Shown in pieces: positions 22,901 to 30,228 of a DNA stretch of 64,000 bases (positions within the stretch are counted from its first letter, which is position 1; the number at the start of each line of letters is the position of its first letter). Below the pieces are notes generated by a model. The model saw nothing but the letters and a program-made list of their open reading frames with translations. It had not been told where the DNA came from and made no database searches. The position numbers were made by a program, and so were the translations under genes. The stretch is from Pyronema omphalodes (lineage: Eukaryota > Ascomycota > Pezizomycetes > Pezizales > Pyronemataceae). The stretch covers positions 62,001 through 126,000 of the forward strand of contig JAJJXM010000066.1 in NCBI GenBank assembly GCA_024516155.1. Reading direction: 5' to 3'.

Positions 22901-23606
22901 TTGCATGGTCATAAGGTTTGTGTTCAGGAAGCCTATCTGCTGCTTCCTTTGTCATGATATTAATCCAACCACGGAATTTCTCAGGGACTTGTTGAAGTGC
23001 CTCTGACAATTCTTCTGTGGTGGATAATGATGAGACATGGCCTAAAACTAAGGCCTCTGGGCGGTCGAGTACGTGTTTGTCGGCCTGGAGGGAGAAGGCA
23101 CTGGCTTGCGCCTTAGTGCACTTTTCTTTGCAACGTGAGGAGGTGAATGAGATCTGGTTCTGATCTCCCCAGAGGTTGCAAGGCTGATGTTGAGCCATCC
23201 ACCAATATGGAAGGATAGCATCACAGTCGCTATCAAGGGGTGCGACTTCGAATGATTCTGCAGTAAAGTGGTTCTTATGCTGCAAAATGAATGGAACCGT
23301 AAAGAATACTCCTGCTCCAGCAACTATTTCATTGTTGAAGTTGCGAATTTGGAGGGGTGTGTCTCTTTTGACGGTTGGAATCTTGAATTTGTGGACAAAG
23401 GCTTTGTCCAGGAGAGCAGCAGTAGAGCCTGTGTCTAAGAGGACTCTAACTGTGCGTTGTTGATTCTTGGACCAATTGAGAACCATATTGATTATTGGTC
23501 TCGGTCCATGGTGAGGACGAGTTGGAGCTAATTCCCAAGTTCCTGGAATAGCATCTCCATTGTTCGATCGTCGACTCTTAGTCCTGGTCGACTCAAGGTT
23601 GTCCAT
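19998..23606 (-). CDS. pol: Ty3-B copy 2 Pol polyprotein
   Basis: A 1,202-residue open frame cleaved in family members into the enzymes that copy and insert the element. Aspartic protease DTGS at 58-61; RT with LPLMSEL and FTKMDLKNGYH, catalytic YIDD at 397-400; RNase H TDAS at 546-549; integrase zinc module (H..H..CMEC) around 774-814; integrase core D844, D905 and E941; chromodomain near 1130-1190 (YDIDEIMSSYKSG, YLVKWLGW). The chromodomain would direct integration to modified chromatin. It is in the -1 frame to gag and open upstream of the Met, so it is probably made as a Gag-Pol fusion. Odd: Trp486 replaces the usual Arg in FANFYRRFI, which may weaken it. Confidence 0.92.
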   Translation of the reverse strand: MDNLESTRTKSRRSNNGDAIPGTWELAPTRPHHGPRPIINMVLNWSKNQQRTVRVLLDTGSTAALLDKAFVHKFKIPTVKRDTPLQIRNFNNEIVAGAGVFFTVPFILQHKNHFTAESFEVAPLDSDCDAILPYWWMAQHQPCNLWGDQNQISFTSSRCKEKCTKAQASAFSLQADKHVLDRPEALVLGHVSSLSTTEELSEALQQVPEKFRGWINIMTKEAADRLPEHKPYDHAIDLKEGETPPWGPVYALNEVELETLREWLKDMLRTGKIRPSKSPAAAPILFVPKAHGRGLRLCVDYRGINKITIANRYPLPLMSELQDRVRGAKIFTKMDLKNGYHLIRIKEGDEWKTAFRCRYGLYEFLVMPFGLSNAPATFQDMMNHIFRDMLDQGVIAYIDDVLIYAETEEKHDELVKEVLKRLEENGLVISPEKCVWGQRKVEFLGYIISENGIEMAKDKVETVLIWEAPKSLKEVQGFLGFANFYWRFIKDFSRICRPLTESTKGDPKKWEWTVAMELAFDELKRRFTTAPILHHFDPRKVCIVETDASDFALGAVLSQKGDDGKLHPIAFHSRKFTPAEINYEIHDKELLAIVDSFKVWRRYLEGAMFTVEVYSDHQNLEYFTTTKVLNRRQARWAQELAGVDFKIYYRPGVKNGKPDALSRRPEFRPEKGGGEDQPITTILHQSHFASISSISTAGEGTSFIISSARLSFIPLVKWSAEFLKMVKEAGKLDQIYVEATKRIKEPLTIEDGILYRKEKLWVPKDLVNTVLESEHDSKIAGHFGQDKTIELIRRNFWWPKMEEGIINYVKSCMECQKDKKARHLKYGLLQPLELPYAPWQSIAMDFITDLPESNGCDQLWVVVDRFSKMAHFIPLQKDGKTTADLVRIFAKEIWKLHGLPTDIVSDRDSRFTSTTWKAFLGTLAIKPRMSTAFHPETDGQTERLNQTIEAYLRSFVNHEMDDWVDLLPMAEFAYNNSVTTATGLSPFYANYGYNPIASNPTATAVRNPASKAYAHWMHTVHEGAKLSLQKAQERMKKYADLQRKEAPTYQVGDLVMLDGRHIKTRRPSHKLDHKLHGPFQIEKVISPTALRLTLPRKWKIHNVFHISLLEPFHTGTRAPPDPNKILREADDVEGSEEYDIDEIMSSYKSGNRVLYLVKWLGWPNKKDWTAEPFDNFSVGGQEKLREFHLKHPDSPRDYRLKD

Positions 23607-23689
23607 TACTTTCCTTTTTGTTCCTGCACATTTCCCAATTATTGCGTCTTCATATGTTTCCTCCTCGGGTGACGCCTCCCTAGAGGACT

Positions 23690-25882
23690 TTAAAAATCCG
23701 AATGCATATTCTCCTCATCCTCCAATTCCCAAATCCTCGGTTGCGCATCAGACATATGAGTGTCCTCCTCATCTTGTCTTACTGCAGCAGTCTTTGCCTT
23801 CTTCTTTTCCTTAGGCTTTTCTTGTTCCTCAATTTCATCATCTTCACGCTTCCTCTTCCCTGAAGAAGCTACCTTTCCGTCCTTTGTCAACTCAGTTCCC
23901 CCAACTGTCTTTTTCGCGTAGCAGTCATACATCTTATGCCCAGAACGACCACAACGCCAACAGTCTGCCTTTTCCTTCTTGTGTTTATCAATTTCTGCTT
24001 GGGGAACTCCTTGTAGGGCCTCCCTTCCTGAGGCATATACCGCCGGTTTCTCTGATTTCTTTCCAGCAAAAACTTTCTTATCCTTCTTTTCCTTAAACTT
24101 GTCTTTGTGCTGCTCCTGCCTAGGGCGCACAGTTTCCTTATGCTTATTTTTATCCTTGGTACGATCCTCTCGTACCTCTAGAGTCCTCTTTTTTGAACCC
24201 TTCAATTCCTCGTCCAATTCTTCAACAACATGCGCAGCATCCTTTACGGCATCAATCATTTCTTCGTCATCAGTTGGGATTCCACCACATCTCTGATAAA
24301 CCATCTTCTTAATTGCAGGTGTCATCGCCTCCCAGATTACATTCCTATACATGGGGCCAATTGCCCCTACCCTCATATTAAGATCTTCCAATTTGGTGAT
24401 ATAATCGTCAATGTCCCCGTCGTATTGCAGTTCGGTGATTCTTTTGACGTCTTTCTGGGCCTCTCGCCTATCCTCAAATCTAGTCTCAATTGCACTCGAA
24501 AATGCAACCCAAGTATCCCTCAACCCTTGCCGTTGGATGTTTTTTCGTCTTTCCTGGTGCCAACTTAGGGCCTTATGTGTGAGCAAACTTCCAACCCACT
24601 TAACCTGATCATCTTCATCTGGAAATGTTTTTGTGTAAGTTTCAATATAATCCTTAACCGACATCCACCATGTTCTGAATAACGTTTTATCTTTTCCACT
24701 AAAAAACTGTGGTGCCTTCATGTCAGGCATCTTGGGCCTTTTCGGTCCAACAGGTTCTGATTGTTGCAATTTTTTAACCAGTGACTCCAAGAATGCCTCT
24801 GTCGCATTCTTTGCCTCTGGATTTCGTTCCTTCTGTTTTTGTTTTTCTTTGCGCTCCTGGCGCTTTCTTTCCAATGCTTTTCTGATATACTCATCATCTG
24901 AGTCTTCGTCGTCTGAAGGGTCAGATGGGGGTGGTGGAGGTGGCGGAATTCTACCACCAGGTGGCTTTCCTCCACCGTTTCCTTGACCAATGTCAGGAGC
25001 TCCATCCTCTGATGGTGGTAACGGGAATTCTGGCGCTCTGCCAAGGGAAGGGGGTTTTGGAGTCATCTCTTCATGCATAGCCTCGGTGAGAGACTTTGCA
25101 TCGGAATTTTCTTTTTTCTGGATTTTGGACATAACAAGGCTGATGACCTTGTTGACCAACTCCAATTTCTCCTCCTCCCTCTGTTCTTCATAGTCAAGTA
25201 GTCGCTGTTGATGGGTTTCTTCAGCGATGCACAGGGCTTCAATCCGCCTGTCCCGTTGCTCATCGTCCTGTTGTCTAATGGCATCCCGAGTGTTCTTCTC
25301 GAATGCCCATCTCTCAATTTCTCTGTTAATTTCTCGCTGCCTCTGAGCAAAGGCTTCGAGAATGGCATTCGTCGTTTGAATGCCCTGATTCAATCTCTCA
25401 GCAGCTGCTTGATTGGCTGCTTCTTTTGACTTTGCATCTGTAGCAAGGTCACCAATTGTTTTCCACACTTGCCCAGCAAATCCATTGCTGGCTTGAACTA
25501 GTCGCGTAACAGTTTGGAGGTTAACCTCCTGGTCCAAGTTCCCCTTTTTTGCCAAAATATCGTAGGCCTTCTGCATGCCTTGGGCCATTTCCTGGTATAA
25601 CCCCTTCATCTGTTGCAACTGTTCATTCATTGCAGCCCCTTCTCCGGCTGCCTCAATCAACTTCCTGATATCTCCTTCTGTAGCATCCATCCTTTCCATC
25701 ATTAAAACTACCCATTGAGGAACATCGCCTGTGTTGATCGTTGTTCCGTGATGGACCCTTGCTGGTCCCCGAGTAGTAACCTCATCCCATGAACGAGGGC
25801 GGGTAATGCTGATGGTGTTGCCCATAGGAGCATCGAGGCCATCATCGTGACCGGCAGGTCCAGCGATTCTGCGTGAGGCCAT
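23690..25882 (-). CDS. gag: Ty3-B copy 2 Gag
   Basis: 730 residues, about twice the length of the Gag of the other families here. Residues 60-280 are a long charged helical region with coiled-coil character. A proline run and an acidic SDDEDSDDEY patch lie near 320-335. The capsid-like region spans about 390-540 (FFSGKDKTLFRTWW, GDIDDYITKLEDLNMRVG). A Lys-rich stretch precedes the zinc knuckle CWRCGRSGHKMYDC at 641-654, then comes an acidic tail. It forms the particle and binds the RNA. The start ATG has a good context (AGAAATGGCC). The frame ends GAT TTT TAA; the T5 run before the stop could let tRNA-Phe slip back one base into the pol frame, and copy 1 has the same bases. Confidence 0.9.
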   Translation of the reverse strand: MASRRIAGPAGHDDGLDAPMGNTISITRPRSWDEVTTRGPARVHHGTTINTGDVPQWVVLMMERMDATEGDIRKLIEAAGEGAAMNEQLQQMKGLYQEMAQGMQKAYDILAKKGNLDQEVNLQTVTRLVQASNGFAGQVWKTIGDLATDAKSKEAANQAAAERLNQGIQTTNAILEAFAQRQREINREIERWAFEKNTRDAIRQQDDEQRDRRIEALCIAEETHQQRLLDYEEQREEEKLELVNKVISLVMSKIQKKENSDAKSLTEAMHEEMTPKPPSLGRAPEFPLPPSEDGAPDIGQGNGGGKPPGGRIPPPPPPPSDPSDDEDSDDEYIRKALERKRQERKEKQKQKERNPEAKNATEAFLESLVKKLQQSEPVGPKRPKMPDMKAPQFFSGKDKTLFRTWWMSVKDYIETYTKTFPDEDDQVKWVGSLLTHKALSWHQERRKNIQRQGLRDTWVAFSSAIETRFEDRREAQKDVKRITELQYDGDIDDYITKLEDLNMRVGAIGPMYRNVIWEAMTPAIKKMVYQRCGGIPTDDEEMIDAVKDAAHVVEELDEELKGSKKRTLEVREDRTKDKNKHKETVRPRQEQHKDKFKEKKDKKVFAGKKSEKPAVYASGREALQGVPQAEIDKHKKEKADCWRCGRSGHKMYDCYAKKTVGGTELTKDGKVASSGKRKREDDEIEEQEKPKEKKKAKTAAVRQDEEDTHMSDAQPRIWELEDEENMHSDF

Positions 25883-25995
25883 TTCTTGTTGATTCGATTG
25901 TTCTGTAATTTGTTTTTGGAGGGTTTGGATCTTCGTATTGCCCTAGAAGAGGGTCTTCCGTATGCGTGTCGATTAATAAACTTGGTAGCTTGTAG

Positions 25996-26007
25996 CCTTA
26001 AGTTTAT
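25996..26007 (-). promoter_or_regulatory. Ty3-B self-priming site (predicted)
   Basis: CCTTAAGTTTAT on the plus strand (ATAAACTTAAGG in the transcript), two bases from the 5' LTR at 26010. It is perfectly complementary over 12 bases to the LTR segment at 26186-26197. No tRNA-type TGG start is present. The LTR partner lies about 100 bases past the TATA box, further than in Ty3-A or Ty3-C. Confidence 0.6.
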
Positions 26008-26009
26008 AG

Positions 26010-26810
26010 TGTGAACCTGGGCACAGTCCTAACTATGCAGAGGCTTTTCGATCGTCCTTCCAAGTGCTTCGTCCTAGGGTAGACAAACACTTCGTTCTCA
26101 AGACAACCAGACACTTTGTTCTCAAGAACTAATAGAGGTATTCCAAAGATAAAGCTAGGAAGTAAATCAATCGATCACAGGCCGAATAAACTTAAGGGTC
26201 GTCTTCGGAGGTATTCGTTGGTGTAGATTTGGTATCGTCGCGTAGAGGATCAATGGATGATGATGGAGGAGACAGAGGGAAGACATAGGGTCTTTTATGG
26301 ACTTTCGTCTACAAATTCGCCCAGCCTTCCTTGGGGAACCAACTGCCAAACTGAACTTAGGAGATAAGACATGGGTGAAAGCTGTGACGCATCTGCTGAG
26401 GCTTGCATCATGCTAAGCGCGCAATTCAATTAATTGCTGACTTGCCTAATGCTCGCCCTGGTCAGATTAATCCCTGAAATAGCTCACCGTACTACCACAC
26501 CTTCCAATGAGGTGCTGGGGTTATGAGTCACACCGGAGGGCAACTCCGTCTGACTGCATCATGCATGAACTCTTGTGATAATGACGCATGAGTCATTTAT
26601 CGTATGAGTCGCGCCATCATAGATCTCCCTAGAGAATCTCGATTGCAAGTAGAGGTCACTGACATCATAAGGCATACTATGCCCTACCGGAGCGCACTGC
26701 CCCGTCACATTCCTGTGTGATGTCATATGTGCCCCACCTGCGCGCACTTGCGCGCAGCCACACCCTGGTGTGGATGCAAACGCCATATTGTTTCCAAGTT
26801 GGCAGCTCTA
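26010..26810 (-). repeat. Ty3-B copy 2, 5' LTR (truncated)
   Basis: The first 801 bases of the LTR, nearly identical to 18419 onward, ending at GGCAGCTCTA where Ty3-A copy 3 starts. In the intact LTR the next bases are GGCCTAAGG; they do not reappear at the far end of the nested block. Confidence 0.9.
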
Positions 26811-27339
26811 TGTCAGGGACACGAGAACGGACGTTCAAGGGACACACTGAACACTACCGGCAAGAGGGACTAGGCAGGTTCCGGGACGGGGAACGGCAGG
26901 ACAAGGACCGAAGTGCTCGTCAGACGGACGGCACACTAAACAGGGACAGGGACAAGGACAAGAGTGACGTAGGACTTAGGAGGAGAAATCTTATATTAGG
27001 AGCAAGGAGAAGACACAAGACGTTCCATGGAGAATCTCGACAACGGGGAGGCAAGCCTCCTTATGTACAAAGGGGCGGCCAGCACTCTTGCTGGGCCGTC
27101 ATACAATCATCGCTACATGAGCTTCCGTTCTCCATCGATTCACCTGCGACGCCACAGCTCTCCAGCTCGTGGTACGTCATCCATCATCAATCATTCTCTC
27201 AGTCACAATGGCACGGCACACATAACGACACCACAACACAACGGCAACACAACACGGCAAGACAACGGCACGATGTGGATCAACAACCCCGACAACATGA
27301 TGACGCAACACAACGGCTCGTCAGCCGTGTGCCGTGACA
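26811..27339 (-). repeat. Ty3-A copy 3, 3' LTR
   Basis: TGTCAGGGACACGAG...CCGTGACA followed by GTACCCCCCC. It carries CTAATATAAG on the sense strand, where copy 2 has AATAAA. It has no partner LTR of its sub-type nearby. Confidence 0.9.
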
Positions 27340-27350
27340 GTACCCCCCCG

Positions 27351-28620
27351 TTAGGCTCGAGTTCCTACGAGAGGAGAAGGTTTGTCTGGGTATAACTGGT
27401 GAAATCTCTCAGCGGCCTCAGTTTCGGATAGGTTCGTTTCCGGTTCCCAGGTTGGAGGGTCATGGCCGGTCCACTTGACGAGGTACTGCAGGTTTCCTCT
27501 TGACCAACGGCTATCCAGAATTTCATCCACGAACCATTCTTCTTCGCCGTCTACTACTACCGGTAGGGGCAGTGGAATAATCAGGCCAGGGAGGGGGTCC
27601 GAAGGGGCTGGGTTCAGTAGGGACACGGGGAAGGTCCTGTGGTGTTTCATGGTCTCCGGTATATCCAATTCATAGCCGTGGGATCCAATAGGCCGTAACA
27701 CGGTGAAGGGGCCTAGGTGTTTGTTTTCTAGTTTCTTTGAGGGGCGGCGGGTTCTTAGGTTGCGGGCGTCCAGCCATACCAGGTCTCCTGGTTTGAAGAC
27801 CGGCGCGGGGAGTCGGGAATTGTCGGCGGCTTCTATGTGGCGGGCTTGGGCGTATTTCATTTCCGAACGTAAGACGTCATGGATGTGTGACATCCTTTCC
27901 GCTACCTCGTTCGCTTTCACTTCTTCAGGATTGTCGGTCCTGATTTCCAGTTCGAAAGAGCAATTGGGGTGTCGACCATATATAGCGTAGAACGGAGACA
28001 GCGACGTTGTATCCGATACTTGGTTATTTGCAGCAAATTCTGCCAGTGGTAAAAATTTCTTCCAACCGTCTTGTAAATAACAGACGTACGCGCGGAGATA
28101 TTGCTCCGTAACCGCGTTAATTCTCTCTGTTTGGCCGTCGGTTTGGGGATGAAAGGCCGTACTCGTGGCAATTTCGATACCCATGCAATTTGCCAAGTGT
28201 TTCCAGAAATGGGCCACAAATTGCGGACCGCGGTCGGACACTACTGTGTCTGGCAGGCCGTGTAGTTTGAATACGTTTTCCAGGAAGAGTTGCGCGAAGC
28301 CTTCTGCGTCTATCGTGGAATGACAGGGCACTAAGTGCCGCTGTTTCGTTAGTCGGCAAACGATCGCACATATTGCGTCGAAGCCTTCTGATGTCGGTAG
28401 TCCAGTAACAAAATCCACCGATATATTCTGCCAAGGGTGGTGCGGAACCGGTAGGGACTTCAGGGTTCCATAGGGTGCGTGGCGGGTAGCCTTTGTTCTT
28501 TTGCAGGTGTGGCAATTTCGGACGAATTGGTCCACATCTTTTCTCATCGAGGGCCAGTAATAATTCCTGGCGAGGAGTTCGAAAGTCTTCGCACGGCCCG
28601 GGTGTCCCATGGTGGGGGGG
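27351..28620 (-). CDS. pol: Ty3-A copies 2/3 chimeric pol, 3' half (integrase and chromodomain)
   Basis: An open frame of 419 codons from the integrase zinc module (HPGRAKTFELLARNYYWP, CHTCK) through the D,D-35-E core (SVDFVTGLPTSEGFD, VVSDRGPQF, FHPQTDGQTERINAV) to the GPF module and chromodomain, with the stop next to the polypurine tract. The 5' half lies at 36472-38930 beyond Ty3-C. Both halves are open, so pol was intact until that insertion. The reading simply breaks at the G run where Ty3-C entered. Confidence 0.85.
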
Positions 28621-29391
28621 TGTCAGAATCCGGCTACACACGGCCGACAGGCGATACAACCGTCGGATTGCTATGCAATCGGGTTCGGCTCTGGACTTCT
28701 AGGTGAGTTAGTCACGGGCTCAGGCAGTACTTACCTTGTACACAGGATGTCCCTGCAGCGTTGTCTCTGATAGGATCGTCAGATGGGGATCTGGGTGGGG
28801 GGATAGGTAGGTATTCGGGATGGGTAAGTATGTTGGGATGGGCTGGGTTTGTGGTCACGGTTTAGCTGATAGAACTGCAGTGTGTAGATAGGATTTGTGT
28901 AAATAGATAATTGATTGCGTACTAGACTAATGAAATACAAATGTCCCCTTATATACCTTTGTCCCTGTGCTCATGTGATTCCCCAACTTATCTGACCCGC
29001 AGATATTCCATCCATCATGAGACACCCTTCGCTCCACCGTGACTCCCAAAACCTAACTAAAACACAATACAAACATAAACCAAAACATAATACAAAACAT
29101 AACCAAAACATAATACAAAACAGAAGCAAAACATAATACAAAACAGAAGCAAAACACAATACAAAACAGAAGCAGAACATATTCCAAACCTCGAGGAAAC
29201 CCTCCTCGTTCCACCCCGCACTTACCCCCTTGTCCCTCGCTTAACCCTAACTCCTCTCGCCTAGCCCTAGCTCCACCTCTTCGCTTAAACCCTAACTGTG
29301 ACGTACGCCATCCCCAGCGTCACACCCACGAACCACAGCCCAGCTGTGGTTACAATCCCTCCCAGAAGCATATCCCTAGCGGTTCGTGACA
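28621..29391 (-). repeat. Ty3-C 3' LTR
   Basis: TGTCAGAATCCGG...GGTTCGTGACA. Contains an A-rich tandem block (29055-29182, units like AAAACATAATACAAAACAGAAGC) and CCCTAA-type motifs near 29243-29300. On the minus strand the first 107 bases continue the third ORF of the element. Confidence 0.92.
29055..29182. repeat. A-rich tandem block in Ty3-C LTR
   Basis: Four to five imperfect copies of a 22-23 bp unit built from AAAACATAATACAAAAC and AGAAGC. The identical block is in the other LTR at about 36130-36257. The long Cys/Phe-rich frame on the other strand is a by-product of the repeat. Confidence 0.75.
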
Positions 29392-30223
29392 GTAGCTCCC
29401 CCCTCCAGGCCGAGACTCCGACGAGGCTTGTCTGAGGTTCCCCATGGGGACGAGGTCGGGGTTGTCGCTGCCGACGGCGATTGCGGTTCTGGCGGCGGCA
29501 TCTGCCGGATAGTCGTTGGAGGCGGGGAGAGTCTTCTCCGAAACCAGTGCTGGAGTGCTCCGGCAACGAGGACCCCTCGAATGGCGGTGGGGTGTGGATC
29601 GGCGGTGGCACTTCTTCCTTTCCAGTGGGTGGTCCGTAGAAAGAGAGGTTTATTGCGAGTCGTTCGGGGTCCCTGTTTGGAGACATGAGGTAGACAGGGA
29701 CGTACCTCTTCTCCATCAAAGTCTCGCTCGAGGTTTCCGAGGCCAGCTCGGGTGCTGTTGTTGGCTGTTCCCCGTTGGGGTGCTGCTGGTCTTCCTCCGG
29801 GACGGGGGTCGGTTCCTCCGGTGTCGGAGCGGGAGTTGTCGTGGAGCGGGCAGGCCCTGTGGCGCCGCATCTGGCTTCATGGCCGTCCATGTTAACCAGA
29901 AACCCACAGTCGTAGCAGACCCTCTTCCCTCGCTGCCAGGCCCGACAGGCCTTCCGAACGTCCAGATGTTTCCTCCTGATCACAGCCTCTAACTCGGGAT
30001 CGTGCGTCCGTCCGCAGTTGCATTCGTTGGTTCCTTTCCGCCCAGCGGTTGGAAAATAGTTGTAGTTTTCTTTCGATTGTCGATGTGTGGCGCAGTAGTC
30101 GTCGTAACAAAAGGTCCAGTCTTGGGCATCGTGTGGGGGATACGTGGTTGTCGGTGATGGGGCATCCTGGCGGTACCAGCCGCCGGATTGTTGGTCGTTC
30201 TCGGGGTTTATGGGGCTAGCCAT
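29285..30223 (-). CDS. Ty3-C ORF3: Cys/His-rich protein with C-terminal hydrophobic segment
   Basis: 312 residues, starting 5 bases after the pol stop with a strong context (ACCATGG). It lies in the position env takes in retroviruses. Cys/His residues C39, C44, H47, C68, C70, H74 and C93 and the knuckle-like C103-x2-C106-x8-H115-x3-C119 suggest one or two zinc-binding folds. Residues 125-215 are rich in Pro, Thr and Glu, and 240-258 are Arg-rich. Residues 286-310 are a continuous hydrophobic stretch fit for a membrane helix, with a two-residue tail. No N-terminal signal peptide is seen. The frame crosses the polypurine tract and its last 36 or so residues are encoded by the 3' LTR. I do not recognise the family. 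It could be a captured host gene or a tail-anchored accessory protein; an env role is not shown. Confidence 0.7.
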   Translation of the reverse strand: MASPINPENDQQSGGWYRQDAPSPTTTYPPHDAQDWTFCYDDYCATHRQSKENYNYFPTAGRKGTNECNCGRTHDPELEAVIRRKHLDVRKACRAWQRGKRVCYDCGFLVNMDGHEARCGATGPARSTTTPAPTPEEPTPVPEEDQQHPNGEQPTTAPELASETSSETLMEKRYVPVYLMSPNRDPERLAINLSFYGPPTGKEEVPPPIHTPPPFEGSSLPEHSSTGFGEDSPRLQRLSGRCRRQNRNRRRQRQPRPRPHGEPQTSLVGVSAWRGELLSRTARDMLLGGIVTTAGLWFVGVTLGMAYVTVRV

Positions 30224-30228
30224 GGTTT

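Larger units (their letters stand above)
18419..26810 (-). mobile_element. Ty3-B copy 2 (coding-intact, 5' LTR truncated)
   Basis: Left LTR 18419-19826 (1,408 bp), pol 19998-23606, gag 23690-25882 and the start of the right LTR at 26010. The right LTR stops at 26810, where Ty3-A copy 3 begins; about 600 bp are missing and are not found elsewhere in the window. Seven differences over the shared 800 bp were counted by eye. Gag and pol are both uninterrupted, but the promoter LTR is broken and its TATAAA core has changed to CATAAA, so the copy is probably silent. Confidence 0.9.
26811..28620 (-). mobile_element. Ty3-A copy 3, 3' part (chimeric with copy 2)
   Basis: Begins with a 529-bp LTR of the same sub-type as copy 4 (GGGACACGAGAACGG start), unlike the copy 2 LTRs. 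The interior continues through the Ty3-C insertion to 40545 and then meets a copy 2-type 5' LTR. So the 3' end belongs to copy 3 and the 5' end to copy 2. The crossover cannot be placed by eye. Confidence 0.8.

Noticed and set aside
26811..27339. Solo Ty3-A LTR
   Set aside because: The polypurine tract and pol coding continue directly from its inner side, so it is the 3' LTR of an element and not a solo LTR.
28971..29180. Cys/Phe/Leu-rich frame that looks like a membrane protein (also 36046-36255)
   Set aside because: It is the translation of the A-rich tandem block in the Ty3-C LTR and has no independent support.
29285..30223. ORF3 of Ty3-C as a true env glycoprotein
   Set aside because: No signal peptide, no clear glycoprotein features or fusion peptide, and an Arg-rich, zinc-finger-like composition. 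Only the position and the C-terminal hydrophobic segment resemble env.
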